This document shows positions 46,401 through 58,400 of a stretch of DNA of 64,000 bases, one piece after another. How positions within the stretch are numbered: position 1 is the first letter of the stretch; the number at the start of each line of letters is the position of its first letter. The notes under the pieces are model-generated. The model worked only from the letters and a program-made list of their open reading frames with translations, was not told the DNA's origin and did not search any database. This DNA comes from Syngnathus acus (Eukaryota; Chordata; Actinopteri; Syngnathiformes; Syngnathidae): NCBI RefSeq assembly GCF_901709675.1, contig NC_051107.1, positions 5,272,001 through 5,336,000 on the forward strand, given 5' to 3'. A program made the position numbers and the translations under genes.

Positions 46401-47232
46401 AACGAGAGTGGTCGAGGGTGCACGGGGGGGGGGGTGCTTTGTGACAGTAACACTTTTTGACAGGCACATTAGGCCGCAGAAAGAGCATCCAGCTCGGGGC
46501 TGAGGGCATATGGTGCCGCCTTCTGCCGGCGTCGCTCCAGACCAAGCTAGAACGCTCGTGCAGGGTCACGACTGTCTCAGGTTTGTTCCTTCTGTCTCAC
46601 CCGGGCCAAAAATGGGAGGGGGGGGGTTGGTGATGATGCGGCTATTTGTCTGCTGCCCTACGATGGATGGGTGTCTTTGGTGAAAGGACAAAAGGGATGT
46701 TCGGAGTCCCTTTCGGCCAAGATTTTTGTCGACGGGAAGTGAGGGGGGGACATTTGACATTGTCACAAACGTTTTGGCGTTGGCTCTCTCCAACAGGCGC
46801 CGTAGTGGAGGGATCTGATCTTTCACCATTTGAAGGGATCTTGGACGACGAGGCCTAATCCTACTCTAAACAATGGCCGTGTTTCCACCACAGCGGCTTT
46901 GCTGGCTTCATCCACGCGAGGAGCGTTTAAAGTTTAAGATGACGCACCGTTCTGGTTTTCAAGGCGGCGTATCGGTGGGGAGGCTAATTACAGGCTAGCG
47001 GCGGGATCACAGCTTTGGGCTTTTCGGACACGCTTTTTTGCCAAATGGAGCGGTGGCTGTAAAATAATGTTTTTTATTTCCGTGATGAGTCTATTTTATT
47101 TCGATCGTCACTTCTGGTGAACAGCGGGGCAGATGGTCTTGAGAGCCCACCCGAGCCGAAATACCTCCAAGCAGCTGTTGAAAAAAAACTTTTCTTTGGC
47201 GTCAAGTCAAACCTGTTACAACACCTGTTTCT

Positions 47233-47244
47233 GCATATGCAAAT
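47233..47244 (+). promoter_or_regulatory. POU octamer-type site
   Basis: GCATATGCAAAT combines an ATGCAAAT octamer with an overlapping inverted half, the form bound by POU dimers. It sits in a non-repetitive stretch of the putative foxp2 intron. It is a motif match only. Confidence 0.3.
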
Positions 47245-49429
47245 CTGTTGTTTTGTCATTTCATTAAACAAGGCGCCACGACACGGGTCCCTCGTGGTTG
47301 CGAACGCGACTGGCACCGAGCCCAGTTGGCATGCGAGACGCCCGAGGCGGGGGTGAGGAGAAGTGGAAGGAAAAGGAGGGGATGTCGGGGGTGACTCAGC
47401 CAGGAGATGCCCTCGTGGTTCAATCTGGCTTGCTTCCTAAAATGTGGCTAATTATGAACACTCTTACGTGATTAGCATCTTCCCTCTTGGAGTTGCAGGA
47501 AATAGCCAAAAAATGGCACACGTGTCTGGCACACGACTCGCTCCCTCCTCCTCGTCCTCCTGCTGCTCCGCCCATCCTCATCCCTTCATCATCTGGCGCT
47601 CTCCTGCAGCGCTCGCCTCTTAACCACATGTGCCGGCACCGGGGCCCTTGCTTTTGCTCCGGGGCTAATTGTTCGCTGGTTGGCGGGGGCCTGGATGGTG
47701 TCGACGATGATGACGATGATGAAGAGGAGGAGGTTGGGTTGGGTGGAGCGAATCGCAATCACGTCTGGAGATTGTCACCTTGTAATCCGCCTTGTGTACT
47801 GAATGCACCATGAAATTAAAGGCGCTTGCAAACCTGCGGAGAAACACCGATAGCGACTCGAAGATTGACAGTGGCCACAATATTAGGAACGACGAAAAAT
47901 CTCTTTGGTGTGATTCGTTGAATCCATTGTGCAGGTGCACGGAACGATTTTGATTTCAAAGCTAGCACGTAGCCATTAGCTCGTTATTAGCGACGTGACA
48001 AGAGTCGGCCGAACTAATCTGGCTTGATAACCGACCGCCGCCATTCCCCGCCCTCCCCTCCGGTGATTTGTACCCCCCCACCCCCCTTTTGCCTTAAAGC
48101 CCCACAAGCCCCCTCTGATACGGGGAGAGTTCATTAGAGATGGGCCTTTGATGGGCAGCCTTTTCATGTGACTACCGGTTCCTCAAATACCTTGATGTAG
48201 AAGCTTAAGAAGCCATTGTGCAGTAAGCCCTCCTTTTGATGCGACTTATTTAGATCTGCATAGTAAATCAGGGAGGGGAGGGGGGGAGTAAATAACCAAC
48301 CAGCAGATGGAAGCAAGGAGATAAGGCGCCCCGGCGAACAATCGCATTTGTATTTTGTTATGATGTTGACAGCGGCTAAAATTGGCTAATCTGGAGCAGC
48401 TGATCTGCATTTCAAAGAAATCTCATTTAAAAGCGGCCGGGGATAAAGTTCCCCCTCATTGTGTCCATTTTATTGCATTCTTTACTAATTTATCTGGCCG
48501 CAGATTTAACGCGCGGTGAGCCGGCGTGGGCACGTTGCACACGGGGGTCTTAAATACGATGAAAGCGGCCCGCGTCTAGACTGTGAGCTGAGGGTAATTA
48601 CACGTCTGACCATGAATAGAATCAGTTCCAGGACTCATCTCTCCTCGAGCGGCCCCCGGAATCGCTCCACCAGTGCTGATAAGGCGCGTTTGGTCCCTGC
48701 GGAAATATTTCCTCTCAATATTGTATTTACTTTTCAGATCAACTTATTGTGTACTGTAATCTGGCAATACTTTATGTTGTAATATTTTTGGGATCCAGAT
48801 ATGTACGGTTTTTGGAGGTCATGAAGACTTTTTTCGGACGAAATAAAATACGTTACGCGGTGTAGCCGCATGAAAGACTTAACGGCAAATCAAGTTAGTA
48901 GCACGTGCCAGTTTTTACCATCGGAGTCTACAAATTGATTACTTGTCAAAATTTTACTGCGGGACACAAAACATTCATAAGGGATTTGATTTTTTTTTTT
49001 TCAACTTCAAGCCTTTTATTTTTCTTCCCGCATGCACGCACGAGCAATCTGTGCAGCATTTTCCGCAAACTCAAAACAGTGAGAAATTATAGCAGTTGGC
49101 ATGTTTTGTTTTCAGCTGTGCTCTTTGAGCTCCAGGCTTTTTTTTTCTTTCTTTTTTTCCCCCTTTTTTTTTTGTTGGGTACAGTTCACAGAGCACATTC
49201 CTCAGGATTCAGCAGTTGCCGGTTGCCTGTCGGGGTCATTGGAATTCTGGGAGATTAAGAAAGAATCTCAGAGAGGAACATCCGGGCTATCCTCTGCCCC
49301 TCGTGCCACCTCTGGCATGCTTCCATCATATAAATTCAATTTATTTATTTGTACGATTTTGGATCCCATCAACGTCTTCTATATATAGTATAAGCTACAA
49401 AACAAGCTGTTGAATAACTAGTTTTGAAA

Positions 49430-49620
49430 TCAAAGTCAAAGTCAAAGTCAGCTTTATTGTCAATCCCTTCATATGTCAAGACACACAAAGAAACCGAAAT
49501 TCCGTTTCCTCCATCCCACGGTGACGAGACATACAAGTAGGCGACACAAAACAAAAACAAGAAGGCACAAACCATAAATAATAAATAATAAATAAAATGA
49601 GCGATGAATAAATAATAATC
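49430..49620 (+). repeat. Dispersed retroposon-like repeat with AATAA tail
   Basis: The segment starts with tandem 'aaagtc' units, then agctttattgtcaat, a widespread teleost repeat word, and ends in an (AATAAATA)n simple-sequence tail near 49575-49620. It looks like the 3' part of a LINE/SINE-type element; the family was not identified. Confidence 0.5.
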
Positions 49621-49699
49621 CAATAACCCAATAAATAATCAGAGATTCGTAAAAACTGTACAAATATTTGAAATAGACGAATGGTAATAAAAATTGCCA

Positions 49700-49834
49700 G
49701 CAATTTAGCAAAAGTTTTTTTCCAAAGTGAAGACAATTTGTAGTTTTTAGCAATAACACAATTTGTCGCGGCGGGCCACATGAATTGATGTGGCGGGCCG
49801 TATCAGTCCCCCCGGGCCTCGACTTTGACACCAG
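49700..49834 (-). mobile_element. hAT-like terminal fragment, inverted
   Basis: On the minus strand it begins CTGGTGTCAAAGTCGAGGCC and continues gggggactgatacggcccgcc, matching the hAT-type end seen at 11723. An internal palindrome (ggccacat facing atgtggc) is present. It directly abuts the preceding dispersed repeat. Confidence 0.6.
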
Positions 49835-50577
49835 ACTCAACAGAATAAAAATGAACGAGGGATCAATTGTCTGTCAGTCTATCGGCGTGATTTATTTGGT
49901 GTTGACATTACATCCCTTCAGGCATTGTAGCTTTTAACTTCAGAGAGTGTCTCCCACATGCATTCTCCTGTTTCACAACAAAACCCAGGTGCACTCTTTT
50001 TTGTTTATTGCCTTCAGAAAAGAAAAATAGTTACGCAAGACCCCTGATCGAGCCCGCACACGCCGGCAGCCGCGCTAAAGATGCGGTTCAATAACTAACG
50101 ATATACTTGCTGTCGCAGATTGCTGCCACGGCGGGACTCGCTCCACCTTTGTGACGGGACAAGTTCTCTCCCCTTGCAAGTAAGTCCGCTTTCCTGTCAA
50201 AAATGAACTTTGTAATGTCCACTCGGATGTCGGACCGCTAGAGTGATTGTAGTGGCTCGTCGAGGTCAAGAGGAGCCTATTATTACCCTTCCTCAAATGT
50301 AACAAATCTTGTCCACCTTGATAGAATTGCCCCTCCAGTTGCGCCTGTTTCACACCCCAAAGCTTTTCAATCTACTCTCGCTCGCAAGTTACGATACGCC
50401 GACAAATGCCGGCGCGCTTTGCCGTCTTTTTATTTATTTTCCTGACGTCCGGATTGAGATTTGTAGCGGAACGGGATTATACGAGCTTTAAGTGATATTC
50501 CGGTAAATCACACGATTCAGTCTTGCTTTGAATCCAAACATCTATTTTTTCCCTCCCGCTTGTGTTTTTTTTTTTAG

Positions 50578-50643
50578 GCTGAAATATGCCGACTCTGCGC
50601 CTATAGAAACAACCTGAAAAGACGCACTGTGAAATCCAAAGTG
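50578..50643 (+). other. Candidate second non-coding exon of foxp2
   Basis: A 66-base plus-strand segment is bounded by a long T-rich tract and acceptor TTTTTAG|GCTGAA, and by donor AAAGTG|GTAAGT. Both signals are close to consensus. It contains a six-codon upstream ORF (ATG at 50586, TAG ending 50606) and no extended frame, as expected of a 5' UTR exon. FOXP2 has several alternative 5' non-coding exons in mammals; the assignment is by position and strand. Confidence 0.45.
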
Positions 50644-50890
50644 GTAAGTGGAATTTTATTGTCACGGCATGCCGACCGACGTGTGTTGTGTTTTAACGTG
50701 TACGATATAATGAGGCACATCAGTCATGTGACGGCTTTGGCCCGGTCCAAGCTGCTGAAACCACAAAAGGGGCGAGTTATAGCTGGAAAAGCAATAATTT
50801 TTTTGCAAGTTTACACAGTCGGGAACATGTTAGCTTATTTGAGAGAATGTAGTAAAGGATATCAAGATTTCTGGATATAAAGTGCGGTCG

Positions 50891-51640
50891 TATCTGGACA
50901 GACCAGATTCACATCAGCCTTAAACAGATTTGAAACCAGTTCTTAATTTGCCAAGTACTCGTTTATATCTTCAAAACTGAACTCTCACTTTAATTTTGCT
51001 TACCGGACTTGTCAGAGTCATGTCTGGACAGACCAGATTCACATCAGCCTTAAACAGATTTGAAACCAGTTCTTAATTTGCCAAGTACTCGTTTATATCT
51101 TCAAAACTGAACTCTCACTTTAATTTTGCTTACCGGACTTGTCAGAGTCATGTCTGGACAGACCAGATTCACATCAGCCTTAAACAGATTTGAAACCAGT
51201 TCTTAATTTGCCAAGTACTCGGTTATATCTTCAAAACTGAACTCTCACTTTAATTTTGGTTACCGGACTTGTCAGAGTCATATCTGGACAGACCAGATTC
51301 ACATCAGCCTTAAACAGATTTGAAACCAGTTCTTAATTTGCCAAGTACTCGGTTATATCTTCAAAACTGAACTCTCACTTTAATTTTGCTTACCGGACTT
51401 GTCAGAGTCATATCTGGACAGACCAGATTCACATCAGCCTTAAACAGATTTGAAACCAGTTCTTAATTTGCCAAGTACTCGTTTGTGTCTTCAAAACTGA
51501 ACTCTCACTTTAATTTTGGTTACCGGACTTATCAGAGTCATATCTGGACAGACCAGATTCACATCAGCCTTAAACAGATTTGAAACCAGTTCTTAATTTG
51601 CCAAGTACTCGGTTATATCTTCAAAGCTGAACTCTCACTT
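50891..51640 (+). repeat. 130-bp tandem array, about 5.8 copies
   Basis: Unit starts are at 50891, 51021, 51151, 51281, 51411 and 51541, a constant period of 130. The units are nearly identical and differ mainly at a few sites (TATCTGG/TGTCTGG, CTCGTTT/CTCGGTT, TTTTGCT/TTTTGGT, CTTGTC/CTTATC). The last unit breaks off after ACTCTCACTT. It begins about 250 bases past the second foxp2 exon candidate. Confidence 0.97.
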
Positions 51641-53761
51641 TTTCGGCCAGCGGGCCGGCAAACTTCTTTCTAATCATTCCGGGAAAAAAAAAAAAAAATC
51701 CCCAATTGCCGTACTTAGAGCGAAATAAGAAAATCTCCAGCAATTAAGTCTAACTTGGCTACTTTAAAGCAAGTGTGCGGTTCAGAGTGAGCAGCTCACA
51801 TTTCCAGTTTGAAATTGATTTCTTGTCATAGATCAGAGAGCTCTTGTCATTTCATTTCCAATCCTCAAACGGTTCCCCCACCGCTAAGTGGCGGACCTCT
51901 CAGCGGGCCAACCTCGGCGGATCTTTACCCCGGCCACTCAGACCCATCGACGGGGTAGAGGGAGAAATCAAAAAAAGCGACTCCCGTCATTCCCCATTGG
52001 CAGCCGCCATTGTCTGGTTGATTTGGGATTGGCGCTGGAGGGGGAGGATGGAGATCAGGCCAAGCTCCCCAACCCCCCACCCCCGTTTTTTTTTTTTTAT
52101 CTTTATCCACCATTAACCCCAGTGCCCCCAGTGTGTGGCTCAGATCAGGACCACTGGTCAATCCCCCATTCACCGCCACATGGAATATTTTAAACCTAAG
52201 CTCCTTCGCTTAACAAAAAACTCTTACTCATCAAAGGTTTCGCTCTCTCGTCTTCCCTCGGCTCCGACCGCCTCTTCTCTCCGGTCGGCTGTTCACACTT
52301 TTCAGCAAAAGAACTTCTGGAAAGTTCCATAATAAAGTCAGAGCAAATTGGAGTTGATGAACCATCCCAAGCTGATCTCAAGATTGAGGGCTATCCTGTT
52401 TTTTTTTTTTAAATGGCCCACATTATTTTGAAATGTTTCGCCAAATAGTATCATCAAACCATATGTAAGCCATCAAGTTGTGAGTATTAGCAATTGATTG
52501 CACATTTCCTACCGCCATTTTTCGTTTATTACCGTATAGGACTGACGTGGGTTGGTCATGTCCAATAATTTCGCAGGGTCTCCTCTTTCACGTGTTATTC
52601 TTTCCACACAACTTAATTGGAGAAATTTTTGGGGTGCGGAAGCCGGCCTCCCAGCCCCTAGATTATTATGAAACTCAACCTTAGACAGGCATGACATCAG
52701 AGCGGCCTGACATTAGTTTGAACTCGCCATTTCAGGTGGGAAGAATTACGAGTGGCTTCGATCCTGTCCAACGAATCGGTCGCACGCGGTTTCACATTCT
52801 TCTCCCAAGGTCTAAATGCTGATTGTCCTGACAGATTGAACTGCTGTGTTATCACTAAAGTGTCACGCCGCCTCGTTTTTCAGTCTTTATGTAAGCCCTT
52901 CACAGTTCAGTGTTCCGCCGGGACGTCGGCGTGACCTCATCTTAAATGTACACTATTTTTACCTGCTGATGAGTCGGTTCACCGTGCGGCGGTATCTGGA
53001 GTCACTTAAAAAATAAAAATGTTGATACATTATTTGGCTGTGCAAGGTCCGACTGTGCAACTACTGCTTGGAAGCAGAATGGTCATCCATGTCTGTGTTG
53101 ATTCGGGTCATGGAGCTGACAGACAGTGGAATGTGTGTATGTTGACAAACTCCACTGCACTCTGAATGGGGTTTGTGATTACACCTCATCATGCTTGCTG
53201 CATGGGCCTCCCCCCCCTCCCATCTTTCTCCCTTCCCTCCCATTTCTCCATCTCTCACTGTAGTGCCTCTTGGGCAATCATGTGGTCACACTACCTGACT
53301 CCTTGCTACTCAAGAGTGCAGTTGACAAAAACAGCCCGAGGCCCGTCATGTGGAAAAGATTCAGTCGGCGCACTGCATATATTCCCCCGCCCCCTCCCCT
53401 CGGGCTTTCTCCCCCGATGGGTGTTCCCTCCCGCCGCTCACCTGTGAAGGCAACTCCGAACTGGCCCAAATCCTCCCGGCTGGAAATGTTTTTTTGGCAG
53501 TCCTAGCGAGATCCTTTCTGTCATGTAACGCAAAAGCATGGAGGTCAGTGAGAGCTCTCGCTTGTCAGTCAACTGCGCTGTCGAGCTGCTCACCTGTATT
53601 TATCGAATAAAACACGTTCTGCGCTACTCGGGGGACACCATGCCCCCCCCCCCCTACTCCCTTGCACTTCTTACAAACCTGACACGCATTCAGTCACAGA
53701 TACAGCAAGCAAGTAGCAAACATTTTCACAGTTGAATCCCTGTTGTGTATTAACTCTAAAA

Positions 53762-54156
53762 TACCGTATTTTCCGGACTATAAGGCGCACCTAAAAACCT
53801 CAAATGTTCTCAAAAGCCGACAGTGCGCCTTAGAGTCCGCTGCGCCTTATATATGGACCAAATTCCTAAATTTAAACTTCCGAAGCATTGTGAAATCAAT
53901 CATAAGTGGCCCGCTGAAGACTATGAATCATGAATCAAAAAAACTATGATCATTATTTTGTGATTATAAAGTCATTTGTTGCGTCTGATGTTGAAATAAA
54001 AAAGATCAAATGGAGAATGATTTGATTTTGGATTAAAAAGCTGACATGATGCATTAATGGTGCGCCTTATAGTCCGGTGCGCCTTATACTATAAGGACAA
54101 AGTTTTAAAATGGGCCATTCATTGCAGGTGCGCCTTATAGTCCGGAAAATACGGTA
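53762..54156. mobile_element. TA-flanked inverted-repeat element, 395 bp
   Basis: The ends are TACCGTATTTTCCGGACTAT on the left and the exact complement ending GGAAAATACGGTA on the right, flanked by TA. ATAAGGCGCACC words recur in both orientations inside both ends. It is clearly the same family as the 12653-12898 element but with a different interior. Confidence 0.72.
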
Positions 54157-55162
54157 CATTCACAAGAAAAATTCAAAAAATAGCACCATCTGGCCCTTGT
54201 TTTCCCCCTAAAGCAGCTTCTATTTGTATTATTATGGAATATTCTCTCCATCTGTTTGCACCCTGACCTCTTTGTTACCGCCTCCGTTTAAAGCGACGTT
54301 GGTTCGTCTCGTCCTCTCCACCTGGCTGAGCGTTTCTCAACGGTTGATTGAAACCCGTGGCGCTAAGTTGCTAATGCTCACTGAAGCATTATATTGTAGA
54401 TGGAGTAAATAAAAGCTCTGAGGAATCGCATTTGTACATTCAGTCAACGGCGTTAAATTTGTCCCCTTTCAACTCGCCTTTTGCTAAATTGCTTCCAAGC
54501 TTTTTATTCCTGACCGTTTTTTTTTGTTCCCAAAGACTTATTCAGCGTATCGGTACAATTCCGGGAATGATCCTTTTTAGTGTGACTCGGCGCCGAGATC
54601 CTAAGAAACCCGCGGTGATATTTTCACCCGGCATTATATAAAGCTCCGCTTCGACCCGTACGGTTAAGCGGTCCAGGTGACATGGTAATACGTTTTGCTT
54701 TGTACCCGCTAATAAATACTCAAGTGCTTCGTTCCCACTCGGCTGCTTCCCAATGTGTTCGGACGGCCTTTTTTTTCTTTTTTTTTTTTATTGTCGAAAG
54801 GGGTCATTCAAAACTCCCCTCTGCCTTTTGTTCAATATTTTTGCGACGATGATAGTTTTTCCTCCATTTATTTAGTGAATAGTCAGCGGGTGTTTTACAT
54901 TATGGAAATGATGACATGGTTTATAATCTCGCACATATTCATTGTGGTAGACGTTGGACCTTTTGTGATACTTTGTTCCAAGTCTCTTCAATGGACGGCT
55001 CGCTTGAATCATATCTTTTTTTGATTTGATGGTGTTTACCATTATTTCATTCAAAAGGACCACAAAAGAAACCATCATTCTGGAATACTTTAGTGTCAAG
55101 CCTAATTTGCATCTCTTGTCTGTTTCAAAACACATCGAATAGCAAAAAAAACGGACAGATGA

Positions 55163-55405
55163 TTGAACGGCTAATGCTAGCGAGCTAACTCATCACGCTG
55201 TAGTCGAATTGCAGACATTGAATGAAAGAACGAAGACTCCTTGCGGATTTCGGATCTTTAAAAAAAAATTTTATCCGGATTTTTACGTTTTTCTGATAAC
55301 TGAACAGCTAATGCTAGCGAGCTAACTGATCACGCCGTAGTCTAATTGCAGACAATGAATGAAAGAACGTAGACTCATCGCGGATTTCGGATCTTTAAAA
55401 AAAAA
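55163..55405 (+). repeat. Short direct duplication, about 105 bp twice
   Basis: Two copies begin at gctaatgctagcgagctaac (55170 and 55307), offset by 137, and end at gcggatttcggatctttaaa. They differ at several positions. Both contain the gctagc palindrome. Confidence 0.8.
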
Positions 55406-56807
55406 AACCTTCAGGGGAAATTCCGGTACTTGTCTTACGGCAGGTACCACAACACAGCGGCATGTCACTGTTGGGAAGTTATTAACGCTAAGTAGGGATT
55501 AGTGTTTTGGATGTTGACGCTAAATTGGCTCTCCGAGTGTATGTTCAACACACTTTACGTGGATCAGACGCATTCTCGCAGAGACAGAATAGCCGCCCCT
55601 TTTTCATGCATTTATACTTCATACCATTTCATAATATCAACAAATGTGTGCCAAAGAGATTTAAAAAAATAGCATCGAAGTCAAGATGTTTGTCTTCCTG
55701 CGTTTTACTCCGCCTCCCAGACTGAATTGTTTTCCCTTCAAAGTCTTGACAGCATTCGGGATTGGTGCCATAGCTGTTCACAATCATTAGTGTGTTTTCA
55801 CCATTGTGTCATGCGCTCTTGTTTTTGGTAGGTGAGCGAGAAATGGAAAAACAAACGCGGCGACCCCCGGTGAACCCTCCTGACAAACAGTCAGTTAAAC
55901 GCTTTGTACCACGTTTAATTAGCGAGCGGCGTTATCGTGATTCATCTCATCATTGGACGTATGATCTTAAGTGAATCGGCTCCCCTGGGCCGCCGTGTTT
56001 CACAGATCAATCGATTGAAGGTGGATACGGCCTGGGTGGCCACTAGCGACACTTTGGACTCGCCCCTCCATTGTGACGCTCATTTACATATCGAGTCGGG
56101 TTTATCAATCTCAAGATTGTCGGTATTCCATTTTTTGGAACAGATTTATGGCGCTCGGGTTTATTCGGATGGGGAAAGGACGTGAAACAATAGGCAAGGT
56201 TAGGACACCACCCACTTTGCCAGCCAGCGGCAAGAGTGCTAGCGTTAGCACTTTGTTGCTCCGGAGCTTTGTTTGAAGGCATTGTGGAGATTGCTAATGC
56301 AGCGTGTACACCTCGGAGGCCCGCAGCTTGATATTGCCCCCTATTCCCCAATGTGAATATGGTTGAGTGGTGATTGGGGACTTGCAGCACCACCAAGCCG
56401 CTATTCACCGCAGCCGGCGCTACTAGCCAGAGTTAATTGTCCATTATCTGCCATTATCTGAGCTCTCTCCCCGGCTCCTGTCTTTTATTCCATCTCGCTC
56501 GTCAGCCTCGCCATCACCGCCGTCTCGTTCGCTCGCTAGGTAGGCCCTGGCGACGAAGAGTTCGCATCATAATGATTTGCTTTGTTTCTTCGTTTCTTGA
56601 GCATCATGTCCAATTGTTTTTTTTTCCGCGGTAAATTTGTGAAACCAAGTTTTTGGTTGATCAAATGGTTGTTGATTAACATGCACAGAAGAAGCAAGTC
56701 AACTTCACGAAATTCTGCATCAATCTCGTGAGATATTTGAGGAATCCTGGGAAATTTGACTTATATAAAAAAAAATATATATAATGTAGAAAATAAAATA
56801 ATATATA

Positions 56808-56924
56808 TGGATGGGGAAAAACACATTCTTAAAAAAAATCTATATATATACATATATTTATAATAATAATTTATACACATTATATGTATATAATTTTTAT
56901 TAAGAATGTGTTTTCTTCCATCCA
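56808..56924. repeat. Large inverted repeat (hairpin) with A/T loop
   Basis: The left arm (56808-56830) and right arm (56901-56924) share acacattctta and its complement, extending to about 24 paired bases with two mismatches. The 70-base spacer is almost pure A/T. It could be a short MITE or an extrudable palindrome. Confidence 0.7.
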
Positions 56925-57934
56925 TGGCGCTCACTCCTCTTGTCTAATGGAGAGAGCGCGTGAGAGGCTAAAGGATTAAAGTGAGTGTAAATTAGGCTCG
57001 GATGGATGCGTGAATAAGTCGTCACGAAACAAACGAGGAAGTGTTGGTCGGCTGGCCGTGCCAGTAAAGACGCAATGCATCACGGCGACAAATACCCGCA
57101 CTTGTATTACAGCATTAAGCGCATCATAAATAAAAGGTGCGGCGCTCATAATTGAGGCTCTGGCGCGGAGAACCTCGGCTGGAGATGAGAAATGGAAATC
57201 TGTGTACTGGTAAATAGATAATCACACAAAAGTAATTGAGGTTTTCAAACCCCAATCTCCACTGCCAGCGTGAGCTCGTTTGCATGTTAATCACGCCGCC
57301 GATTTGCCTTCATCACAGGCCAGTCGGCGCGCACGCTTCCATAAGCGCCTTTTAATTGCATTTAAAATGTCACAGAGGTGGAACACATGTAATTTAGCCA
57401 GGACTGTGTCCAAATTAACGGATGGCGCTCTGGTGGACATTGCAGTCTTCATCAAGCGACCATTTGGAGGATTTCTTAGAAACCTCCATCAAATTTTATT
57501 TATTAGCAGGTGTTTTTTTGGCATATAATGATGCGAATGATAACTCCAGAGAGGGGCATCCTGCAAAACAGGCCTACTTAAATTTTTATGGAGTTGGACC
57601 ACGAGGAGCAATAAACCGATATCCCTCTTCCCCTTTTTTCCAGATGCCTTCTGCACCGCTGTATGTTACCGAAAAAAAAAAAAGTTCTGCCGAGACATAC
57701 ATGAAAGGAAGGAACTGTTGAAATGTTAATTTTACCATCTGCTCTCGAGTCCTGCTACCTTGTGCGTGCGTGTTCGCCCGATTCCCCCCCCCCCCTCACC
57801 ACGACTCCCCGGCCTGCCTTCTTTAATCCCTCAGTAGTTGTGTTGTGTTTCGTCAATGTGCTGCTATTTTGCCCGTTTGAAGTCGCAGGCGAGCGTGGCC
57901 GCAAAACACAAGGCCGCATAGCACAGGGGGTCCC

Positions 57935-58400
57935 GTCTGGTCTTTGTTCTCGGCCCCCAATCTCAAATTTCCAATGTCCGCTAAGGCTGGGCAATTAATC
58001 GGAAATTAATCGGGTTTTTTTTGGCTAGCTTCTCGATCTTATAAATAAAACTAATCACACAACAAAAAGAAGGACAGATAAAACATGCCTAGTTAGCATC
58101 GCTAATGCTAATTAAAGTCAATGAAAAATCTCATTGACATGCTAACAAGAAATTAGCATGGTGGGGTCCGGTCTGGTCTTTGTTCTCGGCCCCCAATCTC
58201 AAATTTCCAATGTCCGCTAAGGCTGGGCAATTAATCGGAAAATAATCGGGTTTTTTTTGGCTAGCTTCTCCATCTTATAAACGAAACTAATCACACAACA
58301 AAAAGAAGGACAGATAAGACATGCCTAGTTAGCATTGCTAATGCTAATTAATGAAAAATCTCATTGACATGCTAACAAGAAATTAGCATGGTGGAGTCCT
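57935..58400 (+). repeat. 236-bp tandem duplication inside a MITE-like element
   Basis: Two direct copies (57935-58170 and 58171-58400) differ by a 6-bp deletion and a few substitutions. Each contains ggctgggcaattaatcgg, whose near-complement (ataatcgcccagccc) occurs once at about 58493-58507, giving a possible terminal-inverted-repeat element of about 520 bases with a duplicated left half. Confidence 0.85.

Larger units (their letters stand above)
43445..50577. other. Putative foxp2 5' intron, first part
   Basis: No coding exon is seen. It holds T and A runs, a TATATA palindromic tract near 44578-44620, an octamer-type POU site at 47233-47244, a simple repeat with a retroposon-like 3' tail at 49430-49600 and an inverted hAT end at 49700-49834. 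Conserved regulatory elements are likely here from what is known of the foxp2 locus, but I cannot demonstrate conservation from one sequence. Confidence 0.45.

Noticed and set aside
50891-51640. CRISPR-like array
   Set aside because: The units are contiguous 130-bp tandem repeats with no unique spacers, in a vertebrate intron.
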